Origin: DATDIC01 sp963764525
GTDB lineage: Bacteria; Pseudomonadota; Alphaproteobacteria; Acetobacterales; Acetobacteraceae
Direction of reading: 5' to 3'
Length of the DNA: 64,000 bases
NCBI GenBank assembly: GCA_963764525.1
Contig: CAVXTC010000010.1
Coordinates: forward strand, 186,001 to 250,000
Shown here: piece after piece, positions 44,745-53,935 of the stretch
How positions within the stretch are numbered: the stretch's first letter is position 1
How the letters are laid out: each line of letters opens with the position of its first letter
Translations under genes and position numbers: made by a program
Notes under the pieces: generated by a model
The model's database searches: none
What the model was told of the DNA's origin: nothing
Seen by the model: only the letters and a program-made list of their open reading frames with translations

Positions 44745-45430
44745 GGGGAGCTGGCGACGATCACGGCGGCACGGCAGGGCCGTCGTTCGAAATGGGTGCT
44801 GCCGATGGAAGGGGATGGGAAAGTCTATGTCCTCGATCCCTTCAAGCGCGTGACCGGCGCCGGGGCCGATTACTGCGCCGCCTTCAATCCTCTGGCCGAT
44901 CTCAACGCGGATAGCGATGACGGCCTCGATATGGCCGGGCAAATCGCGGACGCGCTCGTTTTGCAGCAAGAGGCGGGTTCCGCCGGATCGCACTGGACCA
45001 TGAACGGGCGCGCCTTCCTGCTCGGCCTCGTCCTCTACGTCGCCAAAACGCAGGAACCGGCAAGCCGCAACCTCGTCACGCTGCGCCGCCTGCTGTTGCA
45101 GGACGCGGACGGTTTTGAGGCGATGCTGACGCGCCATGCAGGAACGCGGCGGGCGTCATCGGACGCGCCGCGAATTCGCTCCGCGCCAAGCCGCGTGATG
45201 AAAAAGGCTCGGTCATTTCGACATGCGACACGCAAACCGCGTGGCTCGAAGGCGGCGCGATGGCCTCCGTGCTGCAAGGTTCGGATTTTCGCCTGGAGGA
45301 TCTGAAGGACGGCGGATTAGCGTTTACCTGTGCCTGCCCGCCACAGGCTTGCCACGCATGGGCGGTGGCTGCGCGCATCCTGAAAACCTCGGCCATAACG
45401 GGCATGGGTTCAGCCCTGTGCTGGTCCTTA
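44745..45430 (+). pseudogene. Remnant of a TraG/VirD4-type conjugative coupling protein
   Basis: An internal slice of a type IV secretion coupling ATPase: GELATITAARQGRRSKWV, then KVYVLDPFKRVTG (the strand around Walker A/B in TraG), AAFNPLADLNADSDDGLDMAGQIADALV, and HWTMNGRAFLLGLVLYVA. The frame shifts near 45135 into NAAGVIGRAANSLRAKPRDEKG and MASVLQGSDFRLEDLKDGG, then again near 45317 into ISVYLCLPAT. N- and C-terminal parts are missing. This is a decayed piece of an integrative conjugative element or plasmid, and no other transfer genes are in the window. Confidence 0.85.
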
Positions 45431-45749
45431 CACTATTTATCCTGTTATCCTGCTGAAAGGGTACTAATCCTGTTGAAGGTTTAGTAAGTGCCCCCACTAA
45501 CAAAGTGAGCGCCGTATAACCTATGACAGCCTCAGCCGCGGCGAGTTTCCGGACTCCTTCCGTGGGCGACAAGTCTCCATATCGCAATGTGGTCCACGTC
45601 ACGATAGAGAAGTATATTGACGACCATATATTTGGTTTAATCTCTTTGCTGTTGTACATCAAATCGTTCATAGAGCATAGGTTCGCGAATACAGCGACTA
45701 TTACCGTGACAAAAGCAAACATCGATATGGGCTGCTCCAATGTGTACAT
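45324..45749 (-). CDS. Two-helix potassium-channel pore protein, probably 3'-truncated
   Basis: A 141-residue frame in a markedly AT-rich islet. The pore domain is clear: IWSSIYFSIVTWTTLRYGDLSP, with the filter TTLRYGD in place of the usual TTxGYGD. It is flanked by a first helix (FAFVTVIVAVFANL) and a second (VIGYTALTLLVGALT). The last ~45 residues run antisense through the traG remnant and look non-native, so the gene was probably cut at the junction near 45480. Upstream on the same strand lies a small membrane gene that may be a partner or the lost N-terminal part. Confidence 0.68.
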   Translation of the reverse strand: MYTLEQPISMFAFVTVIVAVFANLCSMNDLMYNSKEIKPNIWSSIYFSIVTWTTLRYGDLSPTEGVRKLAAAEAVIGYTALTLLVGALTKPSTGLVPFQQDNRINSVRTSTGLNPCPLWPRFSGCAQPPPMRGKPVAGRHR

Positions 45750-45886
45750 AAAAGTCTATCCTCTCCTCTTTTGGCATGATGTAAAGTAAATGCCATAACT
45801 TCTGAGGAAAAGGGCACAGTTTGCCACGATTACGGCAACGGACCATTGAGCAGAATGCCTTCCAGTATTAGTGTAAAACACGGAAA

Positions 45887-46240
45887 TTAAAAAGCGATAT
45901 CATTAACGCGTCCGCGTTCGAATGAGCGTAGATGGAGCTCAACCGACGCCATAAAGGATGCCGTCTTGCTGACACCCACCGCGACTACGAGTTTTGCTAC
46001 CGATATTACATTGACGATTACAGAGAACATTACACAGGCAAATGAGAAAGAATGCCAATGATTCGATGGGTAAGTAAAGATGACAATACCTATAAGGAAA
46101 ACAAAAAGAATAGTTCTATGCTGTGTGCTAATCCGGCCAAACGTGACACTGTATAGCATCCATGGCACCCCAAGTAGTGCGAAGATTATTATACCTATAC
46201 CGGCGGTCGTTCTCTCCATCCCAAAGACGTAGTTCCACAT
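45887..46240 (-). CDS. Small AT-rich three-helix membrane protein
   Basis: A 117-residue protein with three hydrophobic helices (GIGIIIFALLGVPWMLYSV, TILFVFLIGIVIFTY, FACVMFSVIVNVISVAKLVVAVGV). No family recognised. It shares strand, low GC and an adjacent position with the ion-channel pore gene 137 bases downstream, suggesting one acquired unit. ATG 46240 is the most upstream start. Confidence 0.5.
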   Translation of the reverse strand: MWNYVFGMERTTAGIGIIIFALLGVPWMLYSVTFGRISTQHRTILFVFLIGIVIFTYPSNHWHSFSFACVMFSVIVNVISVAKLVVAVGVSKTASFMASVELHLRSFERGRVNDIAF

Positions 46241-46688
46241 GTAAGTTTGACTCCCGTTCTAGATGTGAGCTATACAGTAGAATGGGAAAACGAGTTGCTG
46301 GTCATGCCGCCTATAGCTTCCAGGTTCTTTAGCGAATGCGTTGAACTCCGGAAGGAGGAGGGTTGGAAAACCCAAGTCCACACTCTCCTGGTTGGCAGAG
46401 CCTTTTATTATTCAGCAACCCTCTTCCCTTCTGGAACCGTGTGGGTGCGCGGTATTCCGATTCCTCCCCCTGCTGTCAGTTGGGTTGGGAAGTCTGAAAT
46501 GCGTTGTGGCCCTCAAGGTGACAAGGAAGCTACTCATGACTTCCCTGCTATTGGCTGATGGGCAGCTTGTCCAGCAGATCGAAAGCGGCCTTGAACAGGG
46601 CTTCCGAGATGACCAGCCATCTGACCCCTTCCCCGTTCCTGCCGGTCCACCAGATGCCTGGCGACGATCCGCGCCGCCTTGGCAGCCC
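46241..46688. other. Gap with gene debris only
   Basis: The composition changes from AT-rich to GC-rich near 46560. On the minus strand, WLVISEALFKAAFDLLDKLPISQ then stop (46622 to 46553) looks like a real protein C-terminus, but its upstream part is out of frame and I cannot name it. The plus-strand frames here are not protein-like. Confidence 0.35.
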
Positions 46689-47711
46689 TCATCCAGATTC
46701 CCCCGGCGGCAGCCACAGCACCTGGCCGATCCGGTCCGCCCCCGCCGCGATCATCGCCAGTCGGTCGAACCCAAGCGCGATCCCGGCCGCCGGCGGCATG
46801 CCGTATTCCAGTGCCGCAATAAAATCCTCATCCAGCGGCCAGTCGGAAATCAACCGCTCCGGGCCGGACAATGCGCGTCGCCGTGCCCGATCCGCCAGGA
46901 ATTGCCCGCGCTGCTCGGCGGCGTCGGTCAGCTCAACGAACGCGTTCGCCAGCTCGATCCCGCACACATAAAGCTCGAACCGCTCCGCCACCCGCGGATC
47001 GGCCGGATCGCGCCGGGCCAGCGCCGCCTGCGCCGCCGGCCAGTGCGTCAGGAAAGTCGGGTGCTCGCGCCCGAGCCGAGGCTCGACGCGTTCCAGCAAC
47101 AGCCGGAAGAACAGGTCTTCCCAGTCTTCGCCCGGCCGCAGCCGCGCGCCGGCCGAGGCGGCCAGCCCCGGCGCGTCCCCGGCGGTGCCGAGCACATCCG
47201 CCCCCGCATAGCGGGTGAACGCCTCGGCGACGCTCAGCCGCTCGAACGCGGCCAGCGAGGTGGACACGCCGCGGCAGGTCACGATGTCGGGCAGCACGGC
47301 GCGCAGGAACGCCTCGACCTCATTGATCAGCGCCGCCATGCCGATGTCGGGGCGGTACCATTCCAGCATGGTAAATTCAGCCGCGTGCAGCTCGCTGCCC
47401 TCGTTGTTCCGCCAGACCCGCGCCAACTGAAAGATCTGCCCGGCGCCGGCGACCAGCAGGCGTTTCATCGCGAATTCCGGGCTGGTGTGCAGCCATAGCG
47501 GCTCGGTTCGCCCGTCCGGGTGCTCGCGCACAGTGGCGAAGGCGCGGAGATGAACTTCTTCTCCCGGCGTGGGAAGCGCATACGAGGTTTCCACCTCGAT
47601 ATAGCCGCGCGCGGCGAAGAACCCGCGGGTGGCCGACGTCAATGCGGCGCGCCGGTGCAGGAACGGCAGCCGGTCGGCCAGGCTTTCCGGGTGCCAGACA
47701 GGACGCGCCAT
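46689..47711 (-). CDS. epmA: EF-P lysine ligase (lysyl-tRNA-synthetase-like, EpmA/GenX)
   Basis: A 340-residue class II aminoacyl-tRNA-synthetase core without an anticodon-binding domain. Motif 2 region HTSPEFAMKRLLVAGAGQIFQLARVWRNNE is followed by HAAEFTMLEWYRPDI. ELYVCGIELANAFVELTDAAEQ and motif 3 GIALGFDRLAMIAAGADRI complete the site. It attaches (R)-beta-lysine, or lysine in some lineages, to elongation factor P. GAGAGGTG precedes ATG 47711. The frame is intact. The efp gene is not adjacent in this window. Confidence 0.92.
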   Translation of the reverse strand: MARPVWHPESLADRLPFLHRRAALTSATRGFFAARGYIEVETSYALPTPGEEVHLRAFATVREHPDGRTEPLWLHTSPEFAMKRLLVAGAGQIFQLARVWRNNEGSELHAAEFTMLEWYRPDIGMAALINEVEAFLRAVLPDIVTCRGVSTSLAAFERLSVAEAFTRYAGADVLGTAGDAPGLAASAGARLRPGEDWEDLFFRLLLERVEPRLGREHPTFLTHWPAAQAALARRDPADPRVAERFELYVCGIELANAFVELTDAAEQRGQFLADRARRRALSGPERLISDWPLDEDFIAALEYGMPPAAGIALGFDRLAMIAAGADRIGQVLWLPPGESG

Positions 47712-47719
47712 ATCTACAC

Positions 47720-47940
47720 CTCTCCCGTTTGCGGGAGAGACTCCCCGCATCGCGGTCGATGCGCCAGCGGCGACGAAAATGATCCCATCATGGCCGCGAA
47801 CGCGGCCACCCACGTGTTCCCTGGCCACGCACAAGACGTGGGTGCCCGCATTCGCCGGCATGACGGTGTGGCTTCGGTTGCTGGGAGCATTTCATAACGA
47901 GGGCGTCTTAATAGAAGAGCCTGCCCCGACCCGATCGGGG
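47720..47940. repeat. Intergenic hairpins and third copy of the dispersed repeat
   Basis: Three elements lie in the gene-free stretch 47712-48123. There is a CTCTCCCG/CGGGAGAG hairpin at 47720-47739 and a CCGCATTCGCCGGCATGACGG REP-like motif near 47855. The third is a partial copy (47868-47940) of the first part of the 38828/43371 repeat: GTGTGGCTTCGGTTGC, CATTTCATA and AGCCTGCCCCGACCCGATCG. The CCCCGA/TCGGGG arms inside it can pair. Confidence 0.65.
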
Positions 47941-48123
47941 GGTCCGAAGCTTGCCGGGTGAGGGTCCCGTGATCGTTGCATGTCCAACCACCCAGCGCTT
48001 ACGCGCCGACCTCTCCTGCCAGCGCCGAAGAGGTGAAGCAAGCACGGATTGCGGCGGATGCGAACCTTGTCGGCTTGCGGTCACCGCCGTACAACCTCGG
48101 CGTCACGCAAAAAGGAGCCGTCG

Positions 48124-48474
48124 ATGACCAAGATCACCCGCACCGAGCCCAACAAGATCCTGGCGAAAGCCGTCGAGTTTCACGGCTTCGTGTATTTGCA
48201 GGGCTGCACCGCTCAGGACCCGGGCAAGGACATCAAGGGGCAGACCACCGAAATCCTGGCGCAGATCGACCAAATCCTCGAAACCCACGGCACTGACAAG
48301 ACCCGCCTTTTGCAGGCGCAGATCTGGCTGACCGACATTCGCAACCGGGATGCCATGAACGAGATCTGGACGGCCTGGCTTCCGGCCGGCGATGCGCCGG
48401 CGCGGGCCTGTGTTCAGGCCTCGCTGGCCGACCCGCGTTTGCTGGTGGAAATCATGGTGACCGCCTGCAAGTAG
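48124..48474 (+). CDS. RidA/YjgF-family protein
   Basis: A 116-residue Rid-fold protein: TEPNKILAKAVEFHGFVYLQG, then TTEILAQIDQILETHGTDKTRLLQAQIWL and RACVQASLADPRLLVEIMVTA. The active-site Arg (R in RACVQA) and the acidic end are retained, consistent with imine/enamine deamination that protects PLP enzymes. AAAGGAG precedes ATG 48124. A terminator-like hairpin follows. Confidence 0.88.
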   Translation: MTKITRTEPNKILAKAVEFHGFVYLQGCTAQDPGKDIKGQTTEILAQIDQILETHGTDKTRLLQAQIWLTDIRNRDAMNEIWTAWLPAGDAPARACVQASLADPRLLVEIMVTACK

Positions 48475-48493
48475 GCCCGAGCGGAACGGACGT

Positions 48494-48516
48494 CCCCCTC
48501 TCGTTTTGGGAGGGGG
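48494..48516 (+). terminator. Terminator-like hairpin after ridA
   Basis: CCCCCTC and GAGGGGG arms with a TCGTTTTGG loop, 20 bases after the ridA stop. GC-rich stem; no clear T-tract after it. Confidence 0.45.
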
Positions 48517-48936
48517 CAGCGGGTTGCACCGATCGATCTCAATATTCACTGGTATCATCGCCAACCTCCTGAATTTCAGGGTTCGATGCGATCAGCAGCG
48601 CGGCGGACGGTTGCCATTCACCATCGGCACGTTGCAAAGGCGGCTTCACACGGAGAACCACAAGGCTTCCACGAAGCGCCACAAAGAGCTTCACAATGCG
48701 CTGCAATGTGCCTGATTTCTTCTCGGCGCCGTCTCCGCGTCTCCGTGGTCAGGCTGACTGATATCAAGCGGCGAAACGGTTGACCTACGCGAGAGGCTCG
48801 CGGCCACGATGTAGGGCGGATTAGCGCAGCGCAATCCGCCGTGACGGCGGCGGAATGCGCTGCGCTTATCCGTTGGGGTGGATGGCCCCGGCATCTTGTG
48901 CCAAGGTTGGCTGTGAAACCTGAACCGGAGCCGTCC
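48517..48936. repeat. Gene-free DNA with two palindromic repeats upstream of the IS110 remnant
   Basis: Complementary CACGGAGA (near 48648) and TCTCCGTG (near 48740) bracket CACAAAGAGC-type sequence, a kind of dispersed intergenic element. At 48811-48872, GTAGGGCGGATTAGCGCAGC and its inverted relative GGAATGCGCTGCGCTTATCC form an imperfect palindrome that abuts the transposase. I see no gene here. Confidence 0.5.
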
Positions 48937-49970
48937 ATGACCGAGATTAAGCGCATTGCCATCGACACGTCCAAGTCTGTGTTTACGCTGCACGGGATTG
49001 ATGCAGAGGGCCGTCCGGTTCTGCGGCGGACCCTGCGCCGCCAGGAGGTCGTTGGGTTTTTCGAAGCCCTGCCACCGACCGAGGTAGCCCTGGAAGTCTG
49101 CGGCGGCTCGCATCATTGGGGCCGCACACTGCAGGCGCTCGGCCATGGCGTGCGGCTGATCCCGCCGCAATACGTCAAGCCGTTGGTCAAGCGTGGCAAG
49201 AACGATCGCAATGACGCCGAAGCGATCAGCGAGGCTCCGGCGTCGGCCAGGGAGCGCCAGGTCGCGGTAAAATCGGCCGGGCAGCAGGCGCAGGCGATGC
49301 TGCTGACGGTGCGCGAGCTGCTGATCGTTCAGCGCACACAACTGGTCAACGCGGTGCGTGGTCATGCCGCCGAATTCGGCTGGTCGCGCCGTTTGGCGAG
49401 AGTCGCGCAATTGCGCGCCGATGCCGCCAGCGACAGGTGCTGCCAGTCCGGTGACACGCCCTGGCGCTGCTCGGGCGGGAGATCGACCGGCTCGAGGCGC
49501 GGTTGGCCGAGATCGACGCCAGGCTTGCCGCACAACACAAGGCGACGCCGACAAGCAAGATGCTGGCGGAGGTTCCGGGTATCGGGCCGATCAGTGCCTT
49601 GAGCCTGGTGCTGCGGGTGGATTTCACCCAGTTCCAATCCGGGCGGCACTTCGCGGCCTGGCTGGGGTTGACGCCGCGGGAACACTGCGCCGGCGGCAAG
49701 ACGCGTCTGGGTGGCATCAGCCACGCCGGCGACGAACGGTTGCGCCAATTGTTGGTGCTGGGGGCAACCGCGGTGATCAGGACACGCCAAGTCGGGACAA
49801 GCCCCTCCTTCGTGGCCCTGTGGTGCTCTGTGAACCCGCCGCTGAAGTGTCGACTCCGCCCGGGGTGGCGATGGCCCGGCCGTGTCGGCTGTACCCCCAG
49901 GCGGACGACCGGGCGCCCCAAGGCGAACACGACCTTTCTGCCTTGGTCTGCAGGAGAGCTGCTGCGGTGA
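48937..49970 (+). mobile_element. Degraded IS110-family transposase
   Basis: The N-terminal DEDD/RuvC-like domain begins ATG 48937 with IKRIAIDTSKSVFTLHGID and includes VALEVCGGSHHWGRTL and KRGKNDRNDAEAI. The C-terminal Tnp_20 domain is LAEVPGIGPISALSLVLRVDFTQFQSG, followed by AAWLGLTPREHCAGGKTRLGG and DERLRQLLVLGATAVI. Frame breaks occur near 49381 and 49440, and the end after ~49790 no longer resembles the family. IS110 elements lack ordinary inverted repeats; I cannot define the ends. Inactive. Confidence 0.88.
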
Positions 49971-50559
49971 CTCCGGTGCAATCCCGCAGATTGAAGATCA
50001 AGGGTTGCTCAGTTTGGGAGTTCATCGCTGACCCATTTGGGTCTGCGCACGGGGGCACAAACTGGACGGGCACACGCCGCAATCGCGCCAAGTCAAACAA
50101 TCTCTCCCCAGCACATTGCGCCGAATGTGCCGTCTTCTCACGCCCTACCGTTCACGTATATGACTTGCTTGCCGGCGAAGCGGGCGATCACCGGGACACC
50201 GTGGGTTGCTCACAGGCAAGGTAAACCGCCGGTTGCCGCCGTCCGGTACAACGGGCGGCGCGATTCCCGCCCCACCATCAGCCGGGAACGACGCTCCGAC
50301 CGCCGCAAAGCCCTGATCCGCGCCCGACTCCTGGCCGAATCCGTTCATCCGCGCGTCGAGTCGGCGTCTTTCAGGTGCCTCGCGAATGCGCGTGAATAGG
50401 ATAAAAGTCCAACAGACCAAGCTTATGCACAGGGGCTGATATGGTAAATGCGCAATCCAGCACACCCGTTCTAGCCATTCGGCGCTTTCCGGGTTGTCAG
50501 CCACGCAACCCTGCGATTACCCCGGAACAAGTCTGGGGCCGAGTTAGGGGGTGGGGCGG
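49971..50559. other. 589-base gap without recognisable gene
   Basis: The frames are discontinuous and Arg/Pro-rich. It may contain the downstream end of the IS110 element and the promoter of the CHAP-domain gene (AGGGGG ribosome site at about 50545). Nothing else supported. Confidence 0.4.
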
Positions 50560-51349
50560 ATGCGAGCACGGGCAACCGGCGGTAAGGCTTTGATTCTAGG
50601 TTCCCTTCTGACGCTCAGTAGTGCGCTCCTCGGCCCGGCGGCGCAGGCGACCCCTGCAGACACCCATCGGGGTGCACGCTCTCACCACCTGATACACCCC
50701 ACGGTGTCCTACCGGCATGCCGTCCATTCACGTCATGTGGCCTTTGGCCTGTCCTGCGTGCCATACGCCCGCAACAAATCCGGCATCGACATTCCCGGTA
50801 ATGCCTGGGAATGGTGGGACAATGCCTCCGGAGTCTATGCAAGGGGGGAGGTTCCGCAGCCCGGAAGCGTGCTGGCCTTCCGTTCCAACCCGCGGATGCG
50901 AACTCGGCCACGTCGCGGTGGTCAGCCGCGTGATCAACGGCCGCGAGATCGAGGTGGACCAGGCCAACTGGGCACCAGGCGGGCGGGTCACCCACGGCGT
51001 CGCCGTGGTCGATGTCTCCGAAGACAACGACTGGACCGCCGTTCGGGTGGAACTCGGCGATGAGGCGCAATTCGGCTCCGTCTATCCCACCTACGGCTTC
51101 ATCTACAATCGGACGGATCCCGGCACGCTGGTCGCATCGGCCTCCCCGCCCGCCCCAACCCCGGTGTTGAACCCGGCACCCGGCGATCTGCGCAGCGCCG
51201 CCGAACGCGACGATGAGGTGGCCGAGGCCCCCGGCCCGGCGCCATCCCCCGTGCATGGCCACCCCAGGCTGCACCATCTTCTGCACGTCTCGAACGTGCA
51301 CCGCGCCGTCGCGCATCATGGTGTTCCGCAGCCCCACGCCACCTCGTGA
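50560..51349 (+). CDS. Secreted CHAP-domain (cysteine peptidase/amidase) protein, frame broken
   Basis: About 260 residues. A signal peptide (ALILGSLLTLSSALLGPAAQA) leads into the CHAP catalytic opening FGLSCVPYARNKSGIDIPGNAWEWWDNA (nucleophile Cys). One extra A at 50901-50902 breaks the frame. Without it, FRSNPRMRLGHVAVVSRVINGREIEVDQANW follows, supplying the catalytic His, with a Pro/Ala/His-rich tail to 51349. CHAP enzymes cleave peptidoglycan peptides or glutathionylspermidine. Start ATG 50560 with AGGGGG upstream. Convergent with the liv operon. Confidence 0.8.
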
Positions 51350-51393
51350 CTGACCGACCCGGTCGGTCATGCCCGCTCATGCCGACCTCGGGA

Positions 51394-52116
51394 CTACCCC
51401 ACGCCCTCCAGCCCCAGATAAATCCGCTGCACCGTGGTATCCCGCGCCAGCTCTCCGGCCGGGCCATCCAGCACCGTTCGCCCGGTCTGCAGCACGTAAG
51501 CGTGCTGCGCGATCTCCAGCGCCAGTTCGACCGATTGTTCGGCCAGTAGCAGCGTGAGCCCTTCCCGGTGCAGCCGGCCGAGCGTCTCATACAGGCTTTC
51601 CACCACGGCCGGGGCCAGGCCAAGGCTCGGCTCGTCCAGCAGCAAAAGCCTCGGCTCGCTCATCAGCGCACGGCCCAGCGCGAGCATTTGCCGCTCGCCG
51701 CCCGATAGCGTGCCGGCCGGCTGGCGGCGCCGTTCGGCCAGCCGGGGGAACAACTCGAACACCCGGTCCAGCGATACCGCCACGCGCGCCCGGTCGGCAA
51801 CCACGGTGCCGCCGAGGCGCAGGTTCCGCTCTACCGTCTGCCCGACGAACAGCCGCCATCCCTCGGGCGACAGGGCGATACGCCGGCGCACCACCGCGTG
51901 CGCCCGCAGTCCGGCGATGCTCTGCCCCTGCCACTCGATCCGCCCAGCCGCCGGCGGGATCAGCCCGGCGATCGCGTTCAGCGTCGTGGTCTTGCCGGCG
52001 CCGTTCGAGCCGATCAGCGCCACGATGCCGCCTTCCGGCACCTCGAGCGACACGTCCGCCACGCCGATCAGGTCCCCGTACGCCACCGCCAGGTTCTGCA
52101 CCAACAGCGCGGTCAT
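51394..52116 (-). CDS. livF: Branched-chain amino-acid-type ABC transporter ATPase (LivF)
   Basis: A 240-residue ATPase: Walker A GSNGAGKTTTLNAIAG, ABC signature TLSGGERQMLALGRALM and Walker B LLLLDEPSLGLAP. The RRIALSPEGWRLF insert is typical of LivF. ATG 52116 overlaps the livG stop by four bases. It is the last gene of livKHMGF and pairs with LivG as the ATPase heterodimer. Confidence 0.93.
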   Translation of the reverse strand: MTALLVQNLAVAYGDLIGVADVSLEVPEGGIVALIGSNGAGKTTTLNAIAGLIPPAAGRIEWQGQSIAGLRAHAVVRRRIALSPEGWRLFVGQTVERNLRLGGTVVADRARVAVSLDRVFELFPRLAERRRQPAGTLSGGERQMLALGRALMSEPRLLLLDEPSLGLAPAVVESLYETLGRLHREGLTLLLAEQSVELALEIAQHAYVLQTGRTVLDGPAGELARDTTVQRIYLGLEGVG

Positions 52117-52862
52117 GCCTGGGGTCCGGTCCGGGCCACCATCCGCGCCGCCATGCGGTGCCCAAGATAGGCGCTGACCACGATCGGATCGTTCACCACG
52201 TCCCGCGGCGGCCCGGACGCAATGACGCGCCCCTGGTGGAACACCACCGCACGCTGAGCGAGCGTCAGGATCACCTCCATGATGTGCTCGACGATGATGA
52301 CAGTAATGCCGCGCGCGTGGAGGCGGCGCACCAAGCCGATCGCCGCCTGGATCTCGGTCGGGTTCAGCCCGGCCAGGGCCTCGTCCAGCAAAATCAGCCG
52401 CGGCTCGGTCGCCAGGGCCCGGGCGATCTCCAGCCGCTTGCGCCCAGGCGTCCCGAGCATGCGCGCGCGCCGGTCGGCCATTGGCGTCAGGCCGGTGAAG
52501 TCCAGCACTTCCCGCGCCACGCCTTCCGCCGCCGCCCGGCCCGGATGGCGCAGAAAGGCGCCGACCAGCACGTTTTCCGCCACCGACATGTCCTCGAATG
52601 TCACCGGCACCTGGAAAGTCCGGGCGATGCCGAGCCACGCATGGGCCTCGGGCCCCGCACGTGTCACGTCGTGCCCATCGAACAGGATGCGCCCTTCGGT
52701 GGGCGCCCGGTCGCCGGCCAGCGCGTTGAAAAACGTGCTCTTGCCGGCGCCGTTGGGGCCGATCAGGCCGACGATCTCGCCCGCCGCCACGGTCAGGTCG
52801 GCTCCGTCCACCGCACGAAGCTGGCCGAACGCCTGTACAATGCCGGTTGCCTCAAGCAGCAC
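52113..52862 (-). CDS. livG: Branched-chain amino-acid-type ABC transporter ATPase (LivG)
   Basis: A 249-residue ATPase: Walker A GPNGAGKSTFFNALAGD and Walker B LILLDEALAGLNPTE, where the Glu after DE is Ala-Leu rather than Pro-x. The LivG-type insert GIARTFQVPVTFEDMSVAENVLVG is present. The signature region reads RMLGTPGRKRLEIARALA, so the LSGGQ-equivalent is LGTPG, a clear departure from consensus. It overlaps livM by 11 bases and livF by four. Confidence 0.9.
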   Translation of the reverse strand: MLLEATGIVQAFGQLRAVDGADLTVAAGEIVGLIGPNGAGKSTFFNALAGDRAPTEGRILFDGHDVTRAGPEAHAWLGIARTFQVPVTFEDMSVAENVLVGAFLRHPGRAAAEGVAREVLDFTGLTPMADRRARMLGTPGRKRLEIARALATEPRLILLDEALAGLNPTEIQAAIGLVRRLHARGITVIIVEHIMEVILTLAQRAVVFHQGRVIASGPPRDVVNDPIVVSAYLGHRMAARMVARTGPQA

Positions 52863-53808
52863 GGCGGCGCCGGCGCAATTTCCCCAGCAGGTCGAGCACC
52901 CCGCCCGGCTGGAACCGCGCGATCAGCAGGATGATCGCGCCATATACCACGTAGGTGATGCCGGTGCCGGAGCCGCCGAACGCCGCATTGGTCCATTCCT
53001 CCAGCGGCACCAGGATCAGCGCGCCGAGCAGCGGGCCAAACAGCGTGCCGGCGCCGCCCAATGCGGCGATGATCACCATCTTCACCGAGATCAGGATGCC
53101 CAGCACGCTGTCCGGATCGGCGAACCCCACCATGATCGCATACAGCGATCCCGCCACCGAGGTGAACGCCGCCGAAAGCATCAGCGCATATTGCTTATAG
53201 CGCAGCACCGGCACGCCGAGGCTGCCGGCGGCTCGGTCCCCGCCATTGATGGCGCGCAGGTAATACCCCATGCGGCTGCGCTCCATCGCCGCGGTGACCC
53301 CAGCAGGAGTACCAGCACGCCGAGGAAGATGTAATAATACGCGATCGGCTGGCGAAACGTGAGATCGGCGATCGAGCGGGGCGCTGCCGGCCCCATCAGC
53401 CCGACCGCGGCGCCGAGCAGCGGCCAGTTCGCCACCAGCAGCCGGATCAGCTCGGCCGCGGCGATCGTCGCCATCGAAAAATAATGACCGCGCAACCGGA
53501 AGGTGGGCCGGCCGATCAGCACCGCCAGCAGCCAGGCTGGCCGCAATGCCCACCGGTGCCCCGGCGATCGGCGGCCAGCCAAAATGCGTATAGACCGCCA
53601 GCGCTGAATAGGCGCCGGCGCCAAAGAAGATCGCGTGCCCGATCGAGACCTGCCCCGCATACCCCCCGATCAGGTTCCACGCCGAGGCCGAAATCGCCGC
53701 CAGCACCACCAGTGCCCCGACCCGCTGATAAAACGCATCCCCGACCAGCAACGGCCAGACGAGCGCCGCAGCAAAGAGCACGATTCCGATGGAACGCGCG
53801 CGGGTCAC
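52852..53808 (-). CDS. livM: Branched-chain amino-acid-type ABC permease (LivM), two compensating frame breaks
   Basis: Inner-membrane permease with NLIGGYAGQVSIGHAIFFGAGAYSAL and the C-terminal MLSAAFTSVAGSLYAIMVGFADPDS and IIAALGGAGTLFGPLLGALILV. Between about 53531 and 53300 the true sequence lies in another frame (GRPTFRLRGHYFSMATIAAAELIRLL, then IADLTFRQPIAYYYIFLGVLVLL). One extra base near 53531 and a compensating change near 53300 let a 318-residue frame run through but with ~75 scrambled residues in the middle. If real, the protein would be defective; more likely sequence error. Confidence 0.87.
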   Translation of the reverse strand: MTRARSIGIVLFAAALVWPLLVGDAFYQRVGALVVLAAISASAWNLIGGYAGQVSIGHAIFFGAGAYSALAVYTHFGWPPIAGAPVGIAASLAAGGADRPAHLPVARSLFFDGDDRRGRADPAAGGELAAARRRGRADGAGSAPLDRRSHVSPADRVLLHLPRRAGTPAGVTAAMERSRMGYYLRAINGGDRAAGSLGVPVLRYKQYALMLSAAFTSVAGSLYAIMVGFADPDSVLGILISVKMVIIAALGGAGTLFGPLLGALILVPLEEWTNAAFGGSGTGITYVVYGAIILLIARFQPGGVLDLLGKLRRRRRAA

Positions 53809-53814
53809 GATGCT

Positions 53815-53935
53815 TCTTCACCCCTCGCCGTGTGGGAGGGGATGGGGGAGGGGTCGGTCAAAGCGTGCCTTTCGTGGGGACCCCTCCCCCGGCCCCTCCC
53901 ACAAGGGGAGGGGGGCAGCGAACCGGCGGCCGGTC
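53815..53935. repeat. Long imperfect G/C hairpin between livM and livH
   Basis: GTGGGAGGGG, ATGGGGGAGGGGT on the left pairs with ACCCCTCCCCC, GGCCCCTCCCAC on the right, with about 30 bases between. It is a large intergenic palindrome inside an operon. It could attenuate livM-livF relative to livK-livH. Confidence 0.6.

Noticed and set aside
46247..46558. 103-codon plus-strand frame in the gap upstream of epmA
   Set aside because: No ribosome site, family or coherent composition; spans the AT-rich/GC-rich boundary.
46341..47498. Plus-strand 385-codon frame opposite epmA
   Set aside because: The minus strand encodes EpmA with intact class II motifs; this is its shadow.
49358..50224. Open frame through the IS110 remnant
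   Set aside because: It follows the wrong frame of the transposase and has no family features.
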